The position numbers and the translations under genes are program-made. From positions 1-40,555 of the forward strand of contig JALGSU010000028.1 in assembly GCA_029821735.1 (NCBI GenBank): a DNA stretch of 40,555 nt, read 5' to 3'. Below are positions 18,105 through 25,392 of the stretch, piece by piece (position 1 is the stretch's first letter; each line of letters begins with the position of its first letter). The notes beneath the pieces are model-generated. The model was not told the origin of the DNA and ran no database searches. It saw only the letters and a list, made by a program, of their open reading frames with translations. This DNA is from Candidatus Zipacnadia bacterium. GTDB lineage: Bacteria > Armatimonadota > Zipacnadia > Zipacnadales > UBA5352.

Positions 18105-20174
18105 TTACGGACTGAGCGTCCCCAGCACGAACGCGGATCCCGGGTTGGCGTCGTATATCTGCGCATGTTGCCCGCCGTTGTATGCGGTGGCAAGTGGTGT
18201 GGCGTAGGCGTAGATTTCCTCGCCGGTGATGATGTTGTCGAAGTTGGCGTCGCCCGCGCCCGCCATTGCTTGCAGCACGTAGTGGTTGAACACGTCGTGC
18301 TGAAGCACGTAGCTTTCCTGGCAGGTCTCATGGTCGTCGCAGGCGGCAAGCACCATGCCGGCGCCTGCGTCGTCGACGTCATGCAGTCCACGGGTCTTGT
18401 CGGCGATGGCGGCGTTGATTTCCTCGACGAAGCCGCTGCTGCCACCGTCGGCCGGGCTCACTGACTTAACACTGTCTTCGCTCTTGATGGCGCCGCCGGA
18501 GAAGCATGCGCACAGCACGATGAAGACGTTGTTGGTAGGCAGGTCCGCGACCCAGTCACCGAGTTCGTCGTCGTAGATGTTGTTGGCGAAGTCACTCTCG
18601 CAGAGGTATTCGTCTTTGCCGTCCGCTTCATCGATCGGCGCGCGGTCCGAGCCCCAGCCGCCATGCCCGGAGAAGAAGAACACGCACTGGTCGTTGGCGT
18701 CGCTTGCGGCCGACATCGCGTTCAGCGCCGCCCAGATGTTCGCCGCGGTCGCCTGGCGGTCGACGATCACCTCGATGTTCGCCGCGTCCCAGTCGCTGAA
18801 GGCCGCCAGTGCGTTCCCGAAGTCGACCGCGTCGTCGTCGCAGAAGCTCAGGTCCGAGCTGGTGCCGACGTAGTCGGAGACACCCACGCAGACGGCTCGT
18901 CGCGTGACCCCGCCGTCTCCCCCGCCCGCGATGCTGAAGTAGTTGTTCGAGAAGTCCGGCGTCCACGGTGAGGCCTTTTCGCTCACGCGGATCATGTAGT
19001 CGCTGCCCGCGGCCACATCGCCCGGCACGGTCCACGGGAAGCTCCCGTCATTCGTGGCCCCGGTGCTGATGGTGCGTTCGAGTGACCCGTCCTTCCACAG
19101 CTGGATGCGCACTTCCGGGGAGGCAAAGTTCTCCCAGGTGACGGTGTACTCGACTTCGGTCGTCCAGGTGATCCCGGACGCGCTGGGGTAGGTCACTTTG
19201 GGGTTGCCGCCGGTGATGCTGAAGTAGTTGTTCGAGAAGTCCGGCGTCCACGGTGAGGTTCTCTCGCTCACCCGGATCCGGTAGTCGTTCCCCGCGGCCA
19301 CGTCGCCCGCCACGGTCCACGGGAAGCTCCCGTCGTTCGTCGTCCCCGTGCTGATGGTGCGCTCGAGCGAGCCGCCCTTCCACAGTTGGATGCGCACCTC
19401 GGGGCAGGTGAAATTCTCCCAGGTGATGGTGTACCCGACCCCGGTCGTCCAAGCGATCCCGGACGCGCTGGGGTAGGTCACTTTGCGGTTACCACCGGCG
19501 ATACTGAAGTAGTTGTTCGAGAAGTCCGGCGTCCAGGGCCACCCGTCCTCGCTCACACGGATCCGGTAGTCGCTCCCCGCCGCCACATCGCCCGGTACCT
19601 GCCAGACGAAGCTCCCGTCATTCGGCGTGCCGCTGGTGATGACTCGTTCGAGCGAGCCGCCCTTCCACAACTGGATACGCACCTGTGCGTTGACGAAGCC
19701 CTGCCAGGTGATCGTGTAGTTACTCGTCAGGGACCAGGTGATGCCTGCGGCGTCGGGGTACGTGACTCGCTGGGTGGCCTTGGACGTCGCGAGTGTGCTC
19801 ACACCGCCAATTGACGCCAGACGCCCCTCCGCCGATGCCACGGCCGTAGCAGTGAAGTCCACCCACTCATCGCCCGAGGCGATCGTGATGGTTCGCGAGG
19901 CGGGCTCGAAGGTGTATGCCGGATGCGCGGGCCGCACGGTACACGTGCTGCCTGCGGGCACGCCATTCACTTCGTAGTCCCCGCGCTCGTCGGTGATGGT
20001 TACCAGCCCGATTCCGCTGACGCTTACTTCGGCGCCCGCGACCGCCTCCTCGCCTGCGGTGCTGATGGTGCCGAATACAGTGTACTCATCCGCTTGACAG
20101 ATGGCGGCGCTTGCGACTATGGCAATGACTAGCGCGGCTCCCGCTGCCGCGCGATATGTGTGTCGAGTGGCCAT
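18105..20174 (-). CDS. Secreted caspase-like (C14) protease with three Kre9/KNH-type repeats
   Basis: A 689-residue protein. Order: signal peptide (1 to about 29, ending SAAICQADEY), a carboxypeptidase-regulatory-like beta module (about 30-110), three near-identical 95-residue modules (about 131-420), then a caspase fold to the end. The modules read VTYPSASGIxWTT, YTITWENF, EVRIQLWKGGSLERTIS, NDGSFPWTV and DYRIRVSE, matching the Kre9/KNH family. The caspase domain has FFFSGHGGWGSD (His504) and LCACFSGGA (Cys557, with Cys555 nearby), giving the catalytic His-Cys dyad; before the catalytic Cys the usual Asp is replaced by Cys. The ATG at 20174 follows AGGAAAGG. Caspase-like proteases of bacteria act in processing or cell death, and the repeats may bind a partner or surface glycan. 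Confidence 0.85.
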   Translation of the reverse strand: MATRHTYRAAAGAALVIAIVASAAICQADEYTVFGTISTAGEEAVAGAEVSVSGIGLVTITDERGDYEVNGVPAGSTCTVRPAHPAYTFEPASRTITIASGDEWVDFTATAVASAEGRLASIGGVSTLATSKATQRVTYPDAAGITWSLTSNYTITWQGFVNAQVRIQLWKGGSLERVITSGTPNDGSFVWQVPGDVAAGSDYRIRVSEDGWPWTPDFSNNYFSIAGGNRKVTYPSASGIAWTTGVGYTITWENFTCPEVRIQLWKGGSLERTISTGTTNDGSFPWTVAGDVAAGNDYRIRVSERTSPWTPDFSNNYFSITGGNPKVTYPSASGITWTTEVEYTVTWENFASPEVRIQLWKDGSLERTISTGATNDGSFPWTVPGDVAAGSDYMIRVSEKASPWTPDFSNNYFSIAGGGDGGVTRRAVCVGVSDYVGTSSDLSFCDDDAVDFGNALAAFSDWDAANIEVIVDRQATAANIWAALNAMSAASDANDQCVFFFSGHGGWGSDRAPIDEADGKDEYLCESDFANNIYDDELGDWVADLPTNNVFIVLCACFSGGAIKSEDSVKSVSPADGGSSGFVEEINAAIADKTRGLHDVDDAGAGMVLAACDDHETCQESYVLQHDVFNHYVLQAMAGAGDANFDNIITGEEIYAYATPLATAYNGGQHAQIYDANPGSAFVLGTLSP
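18931..19785 (-). repeat. Three 285-bp tandem repeats within the caspase-like gene
   Basis: The marker ATGCTGAAGTAGTTGTTCG (third copy ATACTGAAG) recurs at 18931, 19216 and 19501, exactly 285 bases apart, which is 95 codons. The units are highly similar at DNA level, which suggests recent duplication or gene conversion and makes copy number likely to vary. Confidence 0.9.
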
Positions 20175-20385
20175 TGGCGATTGCCTTTCCTGTGTCGTCT
20201 CCCGCGCCTGGTCTACGTACATGATAATACCCGTTCCCCGCCGCGTTAACACTGACGACGCCCGGCCCGACAGTGTTCCCCCGAGCGTCCGCACAAGCTG
20301 CTGCCTTCGCCGTTGTGGAGGGCGAGGTTCTCGCAGGCTGTTCGCGGAACAGGTGATTGGGGTGCTCGGCGCTTTCGGGGCTCAA

Positions 20386-20520
20386 CTACCGTTCCTTCGC
20401 CGGTGGAATCCACAACATCGCGGTGCCCGCAGGAGCTTCGGCACACGCGGCTGTGACCAACAATCCCGGCAGGAGCAATGCGAGAACCCATGGCGCGAAT
20501 CGCTGCCTTCGCACACTCAT
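20386..20520 (-). CDS. Short ORF with signal peptide, possibly a truncated gene
   Basis: A 44-residue reading with a basic start, a hydrophobic core PWVLALLLPGLLVTAACAEA and then GTAMLWIPPAKER before a stop. It looks like a secretion signal with an abrupt end, so it may be the 5' remnant of a secreted protein gene or a genuine small secreted peptide. AGAGGTG lies immediately before the ATG; a GTG two codons on, at 20514, has better spacing. It lies in the gap between serS and the caspase-like gene, and no coding continuation is convincing after the stop. Confidence 0.3.
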   Translation of the reverse strand: MSVRRQRFAPWVLALLLPGLLVTAACAEAPAGTAMLWIPPAKER

Positions 20521-20617
20521 CACCTCTTCGCGGCTGGAACGTGCTTGCGCATAGGCCCTTCGGTACGGAGGCGCGCATGCCCTGCGGCCGGAAAGCGTGG
20601 TCCGCCCGCGCCGATCG

Positions 20618-21901
20618 CTACTTCGTCGGCACCGGGATGTCCACGGCGCCGCCGACGTATGGTCGCAGAGCGTCGGGGATGGCGACCGACCCGTCGGCTT
20701 GTTGGTAGTTCTCCATGATGGCGGCGAAGGTCCGGCCGACGGCCAGGCCCGAGCCGTTCATGGTGTTCACGAACACCGGTTGCGCTTCGCTGTCGGGTCG
20801 GTAGCGCGTGTTGCACCGTCGCGCCTGGAACTCGCCATACTGGCTGCACGAGCTGATCTCGACCCACTTGGCCATGCCTGGCATGAACACTTCGAGGTCG
20901 TAGGTGCGTTGGGGTTGGAAGCCCATGTCGCCGGTGCACAGCACGATTCGCCGGTAGGGCAGTTCCAGTCGCGCGAGGATTTCCTCGGCGTTGATAGTCA
21001 GCTTCTCCAGTTCATCGTCAGCGGTGTCGGCCTTGACGAACTTCATCAGCTCGACTTTGTTGAACTGGTGCAGACGGATGAGCCCGCGCGATTCCTGCCC
21101 GGCGGCCCCGGCCTCGCGTCGGAAGCTCGGGGTGAATGCGGTGTAGTAAAGCGGCAGGTCGTCGCCGCTGAGAATCTCGCCCTGATGCAGGTTGGTTAGT
21201 GGCACCTCGGCGGTTGGGATCAGATACAGATCGTCGGTTGTCTTGAAGAGGTCGTCCTCGAATTTCGGCAGTGTGGCGGTGCCGGTCAGCGACGTGGCGT
21301 TCGCCAGCAGAGGCGGCATGACTTCGGTGTAGCCATGCTCACGCGTATGAATGTCGAGCATGAAGCTGATCAACGCTCGCTCGATGGTTGCGCCCATCCC
21401 GAGGTTGGTCACGAACCGTGACCGCGCGATACGCACGCCCATCTCGAAGTCGATCACGCCGAGGCGGTCGCCGATCTCCCAGTGTGGAGCGGCTTCGAAG
21501 TCATAGCTGCGGATTTCGCCGCGCTGGTACACCACCGGGTTGTCGCTGTCGTCGTCGCCCTCGGGCACAACGTCCAGCGGGATGTTCGGCAGTTCCAGCA
21601 GCAGGCTGTTGAACTCGCTCTCGACCGCGTCGAGGTCGGCCTCGGCGGTCTTGATCTGCTCACTGAGTTCGGCCACGCGAGCCTTGAGTTCTTCGGCCTT
21701 GTCGCGTTCGCCGGCTTTGTACGCGGCGCCGATCTCATCCGAGACCTGATTCTTCTCAGCGCGCAGGTTCTCGACCTGGAGCAGTTCACGCCGCTGGGTT
21801 TCCAGCTCAATCAGTCGGTCGAGGTCGAAGTCGTAGCGCCGTCGGCGCAGAGCTTCGCGGACCATTTCCGGGTTTTCGCGTACGATTCTATGGTCGATCA
21901 T
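20618..21901 (-). CDS. serS: Seryl-tRNA synthetase
   Basis: A 427-residue class II aminoacyl-tRNA synthetase. It has the N-terminal coiled-coil arm that binds tRNA-Ser (MIDHRIVRENPEMVREALRR to about residue 110), then motif 2 (FRREAGAAGQESRGLIRLHQ) and motif 3 (MNGSGLAVGRTFAAIMENYQ). SYDFEAAPHWEIGDRLGVID is typical of the start of the catalytic domain. Length is normal. GGGAGG lies about 9 bases before the ATG. It is downstream of the exchanger gene on the same strand by about 100 bases, with a hairpin in the gap. Confidence 0.96.
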   Translation of the reverse strand: MIDHRIVRENPEMVREALRRRRYDFDLDRLIELETQRRELLQVENLRAEKNQVSDEIGAAYKAGERDKAEELKARVAELSEQIKTAEADLDAVESEFNSLLLELPNIPLDVVPEGDDDSDNPVVYQRGEIRSYDFEAAPHWEIGDRLGVIDFEMGVRIARSRFVTNLGMGATIERALISFMLDIHTREHGYTEVMPPLLANATSLTGTATLPKFEDDLFKTTDDLYLIPTAEVPLTNLHQGEILSGDDLPLYYTAFTPSFRREAGAAGQESRGLIRLHQFNKVELMKFVKADTADDELEKLTINAEEILARLELPYRRIVLCTGDMGFQPQRTYDLEVFMPGMAKWVEISSCSQYGEFQARRCNTRYRPDSEAQPVFVNTMNGSGLAVGRTFAAIMENYQQADGSVAIPDALRPYVGGAVDIPVPTK

Positions 21902-21957
21902 TGTTTGTGCCTCCCATGTGCGTCGGGTCCGTCACCCGCCCGTCTTGCCCTACGGAG

Positions 21958-21977
21958 GGCGGGTCTTCAGACCCGCC
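21958..21977. repeat. GGCGGGTCT/AGACCCGCC hairpin
   Basis: A 9-bp inverted repeat with a 2-base centre, between the 3' end of the exchanger gene and serS. The same arms plus flanking GGAG and GGTCG recur at 27473-27523, where about 33 bases separate the arms. It may act as a terminator for the exchanger gene or be a dispersed short palindromic repeat; there is no T-run. Confidence 0.6.
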
Positions 21978-22002
21978 GGTCGTTGCCATTACCGTCGCTA
22001 GC

Positions 22003-23016
22003 CTACGACCAGAACGCCACGTACAGGAACACCACGTAAAGCGGCAATCCCACCAGCAGCGCCCACGGTGACAGGTGTCCTCGACGCTTCATGTGGATGT
22101 AGACCAGCGTCCCCGAGGTCAGCGCGATGGCGGCTGACGCCAGTGCGTTCTTGTCGAGTACCCAGTCGGTAAACATAAGCCCGACGGTCACCGGTATGGT
22201 GCTCTGGAACACCATCGCCCCGGTGATATTCCCCATCGCCAGGGTGTCCTTGCCATCCCTTACCCAGAGCACCGAGTTGAACTTCTCCGGCAGTTCCGTC
22301 GCAATCGGTGTGATGATAATTGACAGCACTAGTGGCGAGACCGATGACGACGCCGCGACGGTGGTCAGATGCTCAACGAACACATGCGCGCCGACGAAGA
22401 TGCAGCCCAGCGCCAGTACTGTTTGTGCAACCACCCAGCGCAGGCGCGGTTCCTCCGCATTCGGCGACAGCCGAAGTGGCGACATATCGCACTCTTCGGC
22501 GATGCACACGCCCGTCTTGAAGTGCATCCACACGTAGTAGCCGTAGACGATGAGCAGCCCGACGCCGACCCCGTGCTTCGCCGCCTGCCAGGGCAGGAAC
22601 GATGCGCCCACCGCGATCAGGTACACGACCAGGAAATACCCCAAGTCGTGGCTGAGAACTTTGGCGTCGACGTTCATTTCCGAGCTCTTGCGTCGCCCGC
22701 TGCGGGTGTAGCCCAGCACGCCGATGGCGGTAACGGTGAAGGCCAAGGTGGCCAGCATGAACGGCGCGCCGAGGATCCCGCCGATACCCACTTCGGTGCT
22801 CGCCTCGTCTTTGATGATGAGGATAGCGACGATGGGTACGATGGTTTCCGGAAGCGCCGTGCCCACGGCGGCGAGCACTGACCCGCACGCCCCGGTGGAC
22901 AGCTTCAGTTTCGCGCCAAGCCATTCAACTGCGTTGGTGAAAAGCTCACACCCGACGAGAATAACGATCAGCGCGCCGAGTGCCATAACGATCTCGATAG
23001 TTGGTATGCCCAACAC
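22003..23016 (-). CDS. Na+/Ca2+ exchanger-family membrane protein
   Basis: A 337-residue integral membrane protein with about ten hydrophobic segments and the two alpha-repeats of the CaCA superfamily. The first has VLAAVGTALPETIVPIVAIL and the second has IITPIATELPEKFNS followed by GNITGAMVFQSTIPV. The acidic residue after ALP in repeat 1 and ELP in repeat 2 are the expected cation-binding sites. A soluble loop between (about residues 105-205) is poorly conserved. It starts with GTG behind AAGGGAAG. Ion specificity cannot be judged. It lies between serS and rtcB on the same strand. Confidence 0.85.
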   Translation of the reverse strand: MLGIPTIEIVMALGALIVILVGCELFTNAVEWLGAKLKLSTGACGSVLAAVGTALPETIVPIVAILIIKDEASTEVGIGGILGAPFMLATLAFTVTAIGVLGYTRSGRRKSSEMNVDAKVLSHDLGYFLVVYLIAVGASFLPWQAAKHGVGVGLLIVYGYYVWMHFKTGVCIAEECDMSPLRLSPNAEEPRLRWVVAQTVLALGCIFVGAHVFVEHLTTVAASSSVSPLVLSIIITPIATELPEKFNSVLWVRDGKDTLAMGNITGAMVFQSTIPVTVGLMFTDWVLDKNALASAAIALTSGTLVYIHMKRRGHLSPWALLVGLPLYVVFLYVAFWS

Positions 23017-23060
23017 AAACGAACTTCCCTTCTATACGCGAGACTCTACCGTTCGTAGAA

Positions 23061-23108
23061 GTCGGCCTCCACCTGTTCGCCATAGCTTCAGCGAAGGTGG
23101 GTGCCGAC
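23061..23108. repeat. Short palindromic repeat with shared 20-mer (copy 1)
   Basis: The sequence CCATAGCTTCAGCGAAGGTG at 23080-23099 recurs exactly at 27493-27512. Here it lies inside a nested hairpin: GTCGGC/GCCGAC outside, CCACCT/AGGTGG inside, then TCGC/GCGA around a 10-base loop. It falls in the gap between the exchanger start and the end of rtcB. Read in frame it would encode FAEAM, a peptide signature of similar dispersed repeats known from other uncultured bacteria (from memory). Confidence 0.6.
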
Positions 23109-23180
23109 CTGTGCCATCGTCGTGTCATGCCGCTCCTGGATGGATCGCTCGCCCTTCTCAATCCCCGCTCCCCGAACGTG

Positions 23181-24641
23181 CTATCCCTTCACCACTGCCA
23201 TCGGCGTCATCCGCGCAATCAGCCGCGATATACCGACGCCCGCGCACACGCCGACTACACGGTCGACGTCTTTGTAGGCCTCAGGGGCTTCTTCGGCGAG
23301 TGTCTTCTTGCCAGCTGCGCGCACGACGATGCCCTGCTCTGCGAGCTTGCTGGCCACTTGGTTGCTATGTTGTGCTTTCAGCGCTTGCGTGCGCGACATG
23401 ACGCGGCCGGCCCCATGTGCCGTGGAGCCGAAGGTCAGATCCATGGCCGTCTGAGTTCCTGCCAGCAAGTATGATGCCGTACCCATGTCGCCGGGCACAA
23501 TCACTGGTTGTCCGATGTCGCGGTAACGCGCAGGCACTTCCTCGCGTCCCGGACCAAAGGCGCGCGTCGCGCCCTTGCGGTGTACGCAGAGCCGACGCGC
23601 GTCGCCCGCGACCTGGTGGTCCTCGAACTTCGCGACATTATGCGCTACATCGTAGACCATTTCAAGACCAAGTTCGCCGCTTGATGCCCCCAGGACCCTC
23701 TCGAATGCCTCGCGCATCCAGTGGGTAATCACTTGCCGGTTGCACCAGCCGTAGTTCGCGGCGCACGCCATCGCGGCGTAGTACTGCTCCCCCTCGCGTG
23801 ACTGTACGGGTGCGCAGGCCAGTTGCCGATCAGGCAGTTCGATGCCATATTTGTTTGCTGCCCGCTGCATTGGTTGCAGCGAATCGTCGCACACCTGGTA
23901 TCCCAGTCCACGCGACCCGGTGTGCACCATGATGACAACCTGCCCTGTCGCCTCAATGCCCATGCGCGCGGCGCTCTCGTCATCATATATCTGGTCGACG
24001 CGCTGGATCTCCAGGAAGTGGTTGCCGCTGCCGACGGTGCCGAGCTGCGGCTGCCCACGGGTGATGGCGCGGTCGCTCAGCGCGTCGGGATCTGCCCCGC
24101 CGAGGCACCCGTTCTCTTCGGTAACGTCCAGGTCGTTCTCGCTCCCGTATCCTTCCGAGACGGCCCAGCCCGCGCCTTTGGTGAGTGCGCGACGGAGGCT
24201 CTTTTCGTTCAGCCGCAGCTTCCCTTTGCCGCCAACCCCTGACGGGATATCGCTGAAGATTCGGTTGGTCAGTTCGTCGATCCGTCCGTGCAGATCGGCC
24301 TCGGTCAGATTGCTGCGCACCAGCCTGACGCCGCAGTTAATGTCATAGCCCACGCCGCCCGGCGAGATGATACCATCCTCAACATCGAACGCCGCCACCC
24401 CGCCGATGGGGAAGCCATAGCCGTAGTGACAGTCCGGCATGGCCATGGAGTGGCCCACGATGCCCGGCAGACAAGCCACGTTCGCGACTTGCCCCATGGC
24501 AGCGTCGTTTACCAGGTCTTCCATAAGGACATCGTCAGAGAAGACGATTCCCTCGGTGAGCATGCCTTCGGCGGTGTTGGCTGGTATGCGCCAGGTGTAT
24601 TCACTGACTCGCTCAAGTTCGCCCTCGAACTGCTTGGCCAC
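23181..24641 (-). CDS. rtcB: RNA-splicing ligase RtcB
   Basis: A 486-residue protein, near the usual length. It ligates RNA 2',3'-cyclic phosphate or 3'-phosphate to 5'-OH using GTP and Mn2+. Key motifs are PDCHYGYGFPIGGVAAF, SPGGVGYDINCGVRLV, GTVGSGNHFLE, MVHTGSRGLGYQV, YDVAHNVAKFE and CVHRKGATRAFGPG; His354 in the last is the guanylylated residue. The start was set at GTG 24641 because AAGGAGG lies 9 bases upstream, and homologues begin with this segment. The frame extends further but overlaps the next gene. No archease gene is visible beside it. Confidence 0.96.
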   Translation of the reverse strand: MAKQFEGELERVSEYTWRIPANTAEGMLTEGIVFSDDVLMEDLVNDAAMGQVANVACLPGIVGHSMAMPDCHYGYGFPIGGVAAFDVEDGIISPGGVGYDINCGVRLVRSNLTEADLHGRIDELTNRIFSDIPSGVGGKGKLRLNEKSLRRALTKGAGWAVSEGYGSENDLDVTEENGCLGGADPDALSDRAITRGQPQLGTVGSGNHFLEIQRVDQIYDDESAARMGIEATGQVVIMVHTGSRGLGYQVCDDSLQPMQRAANKYGIELPDRQLACAPVQSREGEQYYAAMACAANYGWCNRQVITHWMREAFERVLGASSGELGLEMVYDVAHNVAKFEDHQVAGDARRLCVHRKGATRAFGPGREEVPARYRDIGQPVIVPGDMGTASYLLAGTQTAMDLTFGSTAHGAGRVMSRTQALKAQHSNQVASKLAEQGIVVRAAGKKTLAEEAPEAYKDVDRVVGVCAGVGISRLIARMTPMAVVKG

Positions 24642-24679
24642 TATCGCCACCTCCTTGGTCTGTGCGGGTCGGCCAACTA

Positions 24680-25375
24680 TCAGCCAGTGCTGTTGCCGTC
24701 CGCCTTCCCCGCTCCCCCGCCGTCCTTCCCATACTTGCTCAGCCCCAGCTCCCCGCCCGCCTGACTTGGTGCGATAGGCGGGTCGCACGCGATGCAGGTT
24801 TCCCGTTTGCCGGGGTAGTACCCCCCACACTTCGCGCAGCGCGTGTACCCGTGTTGTGCTTGCCAGATGCGCAATCGGGCCTGGGTGACGAGCACTCGCT
24901 GCAGTTGCTCGCGCAGGTCCTCATCATCAACTTCGTTGGCTGTGTCTCGGATATGATTGATGGCATCGGGCTCAAGCTCGATGGCCTGCAACTGTTCGTC
25001 GGTAGGCGCATCGGGCTGTTGGTTGGCGGCAACGCTCAGCGTGGTGCTTGCGGTCCCGGTGCTGGACGGCCTCAGTTCTTGTATGTAGTTTCCGCCCAGT
25101 CGTTCGTTCAGGTTCTTGACGATCTGTGGCGCATCCAGTTGCAGCTGGTTGGCTCGCGGCGCGGAGTCGCATCTGATGTAGACTATCCCGTCGCGGACCC
25201 GGGTGACGCGCGTGAAGTTCCCGTACCAGGTCCCGACGACTTCCGCCCAGATCAGTGGGCACAGTTTCTCACGCGATACTTCGAGCAGTCCCTCGGATTT
25301 GAGGAACTTGTCGATGGCATCGCTGAGCGCCGTTTCCTTGCGTCCTTTTGTGCTGTCAAACTCGTACCGTCGCAT
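24680..25375 (-). CDS. DciA-like (DUF721) protein with C-terminal zinc ribbon
   Basis: A 231-residue protein. The first 110 residues match the DUF721/DciA layout: LSDAIDKFLKSEG, LIWAEVVGTWYGNFTRV, GIVYIRCDSAPRANQLQL and NLNERLGGNYIQEL. DciA loads the replicative helicase DnaB in bacteria lacking DnaC. A linker rich in charged helices is followed by TRCAKCGGYYPGKRETCIAC, a four-cysteine zinc-ribbon-like element (two CxxC pairs), and a glycine-rich tail. The extra zinc ribbon is not part of the standard domain. It lies 38 bases before rtcB and 17 bases after the preceding broken gene on the same strand. The ATG at 25375 has only a weak AGGGA. Confidence 0.75.
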   Translation of the reverse strand: MRRYEFDSTKGRKETALSDAIDKFLKSEGLLEVSREKLCPLIWAEVVGTWYGNFTRVTRVRDGIVYIRCDSAPRANQLQLDAPQIVKNLNERLGGNYIQELRPSSTGTASTTLSVAANQQPDAPTDEQLQAIELEPDAINHIRDTANEVDDEDLREQLQRVLVTQARLRIWQAQHGYTRCAKCGGYYPGKRETCIACDPPIAPSQAGGELGLSKYGKDGGGAGKADGNSTG

Positions 25376-25392
25376 TGCGCTATCCCTGTCAG

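Noticed and set aside
18931..19785. CRISPR-like periodic repeat
   Set aside because: The 285-base period is in frame and encodes protein modules, with no short repeat-spacer pattern.
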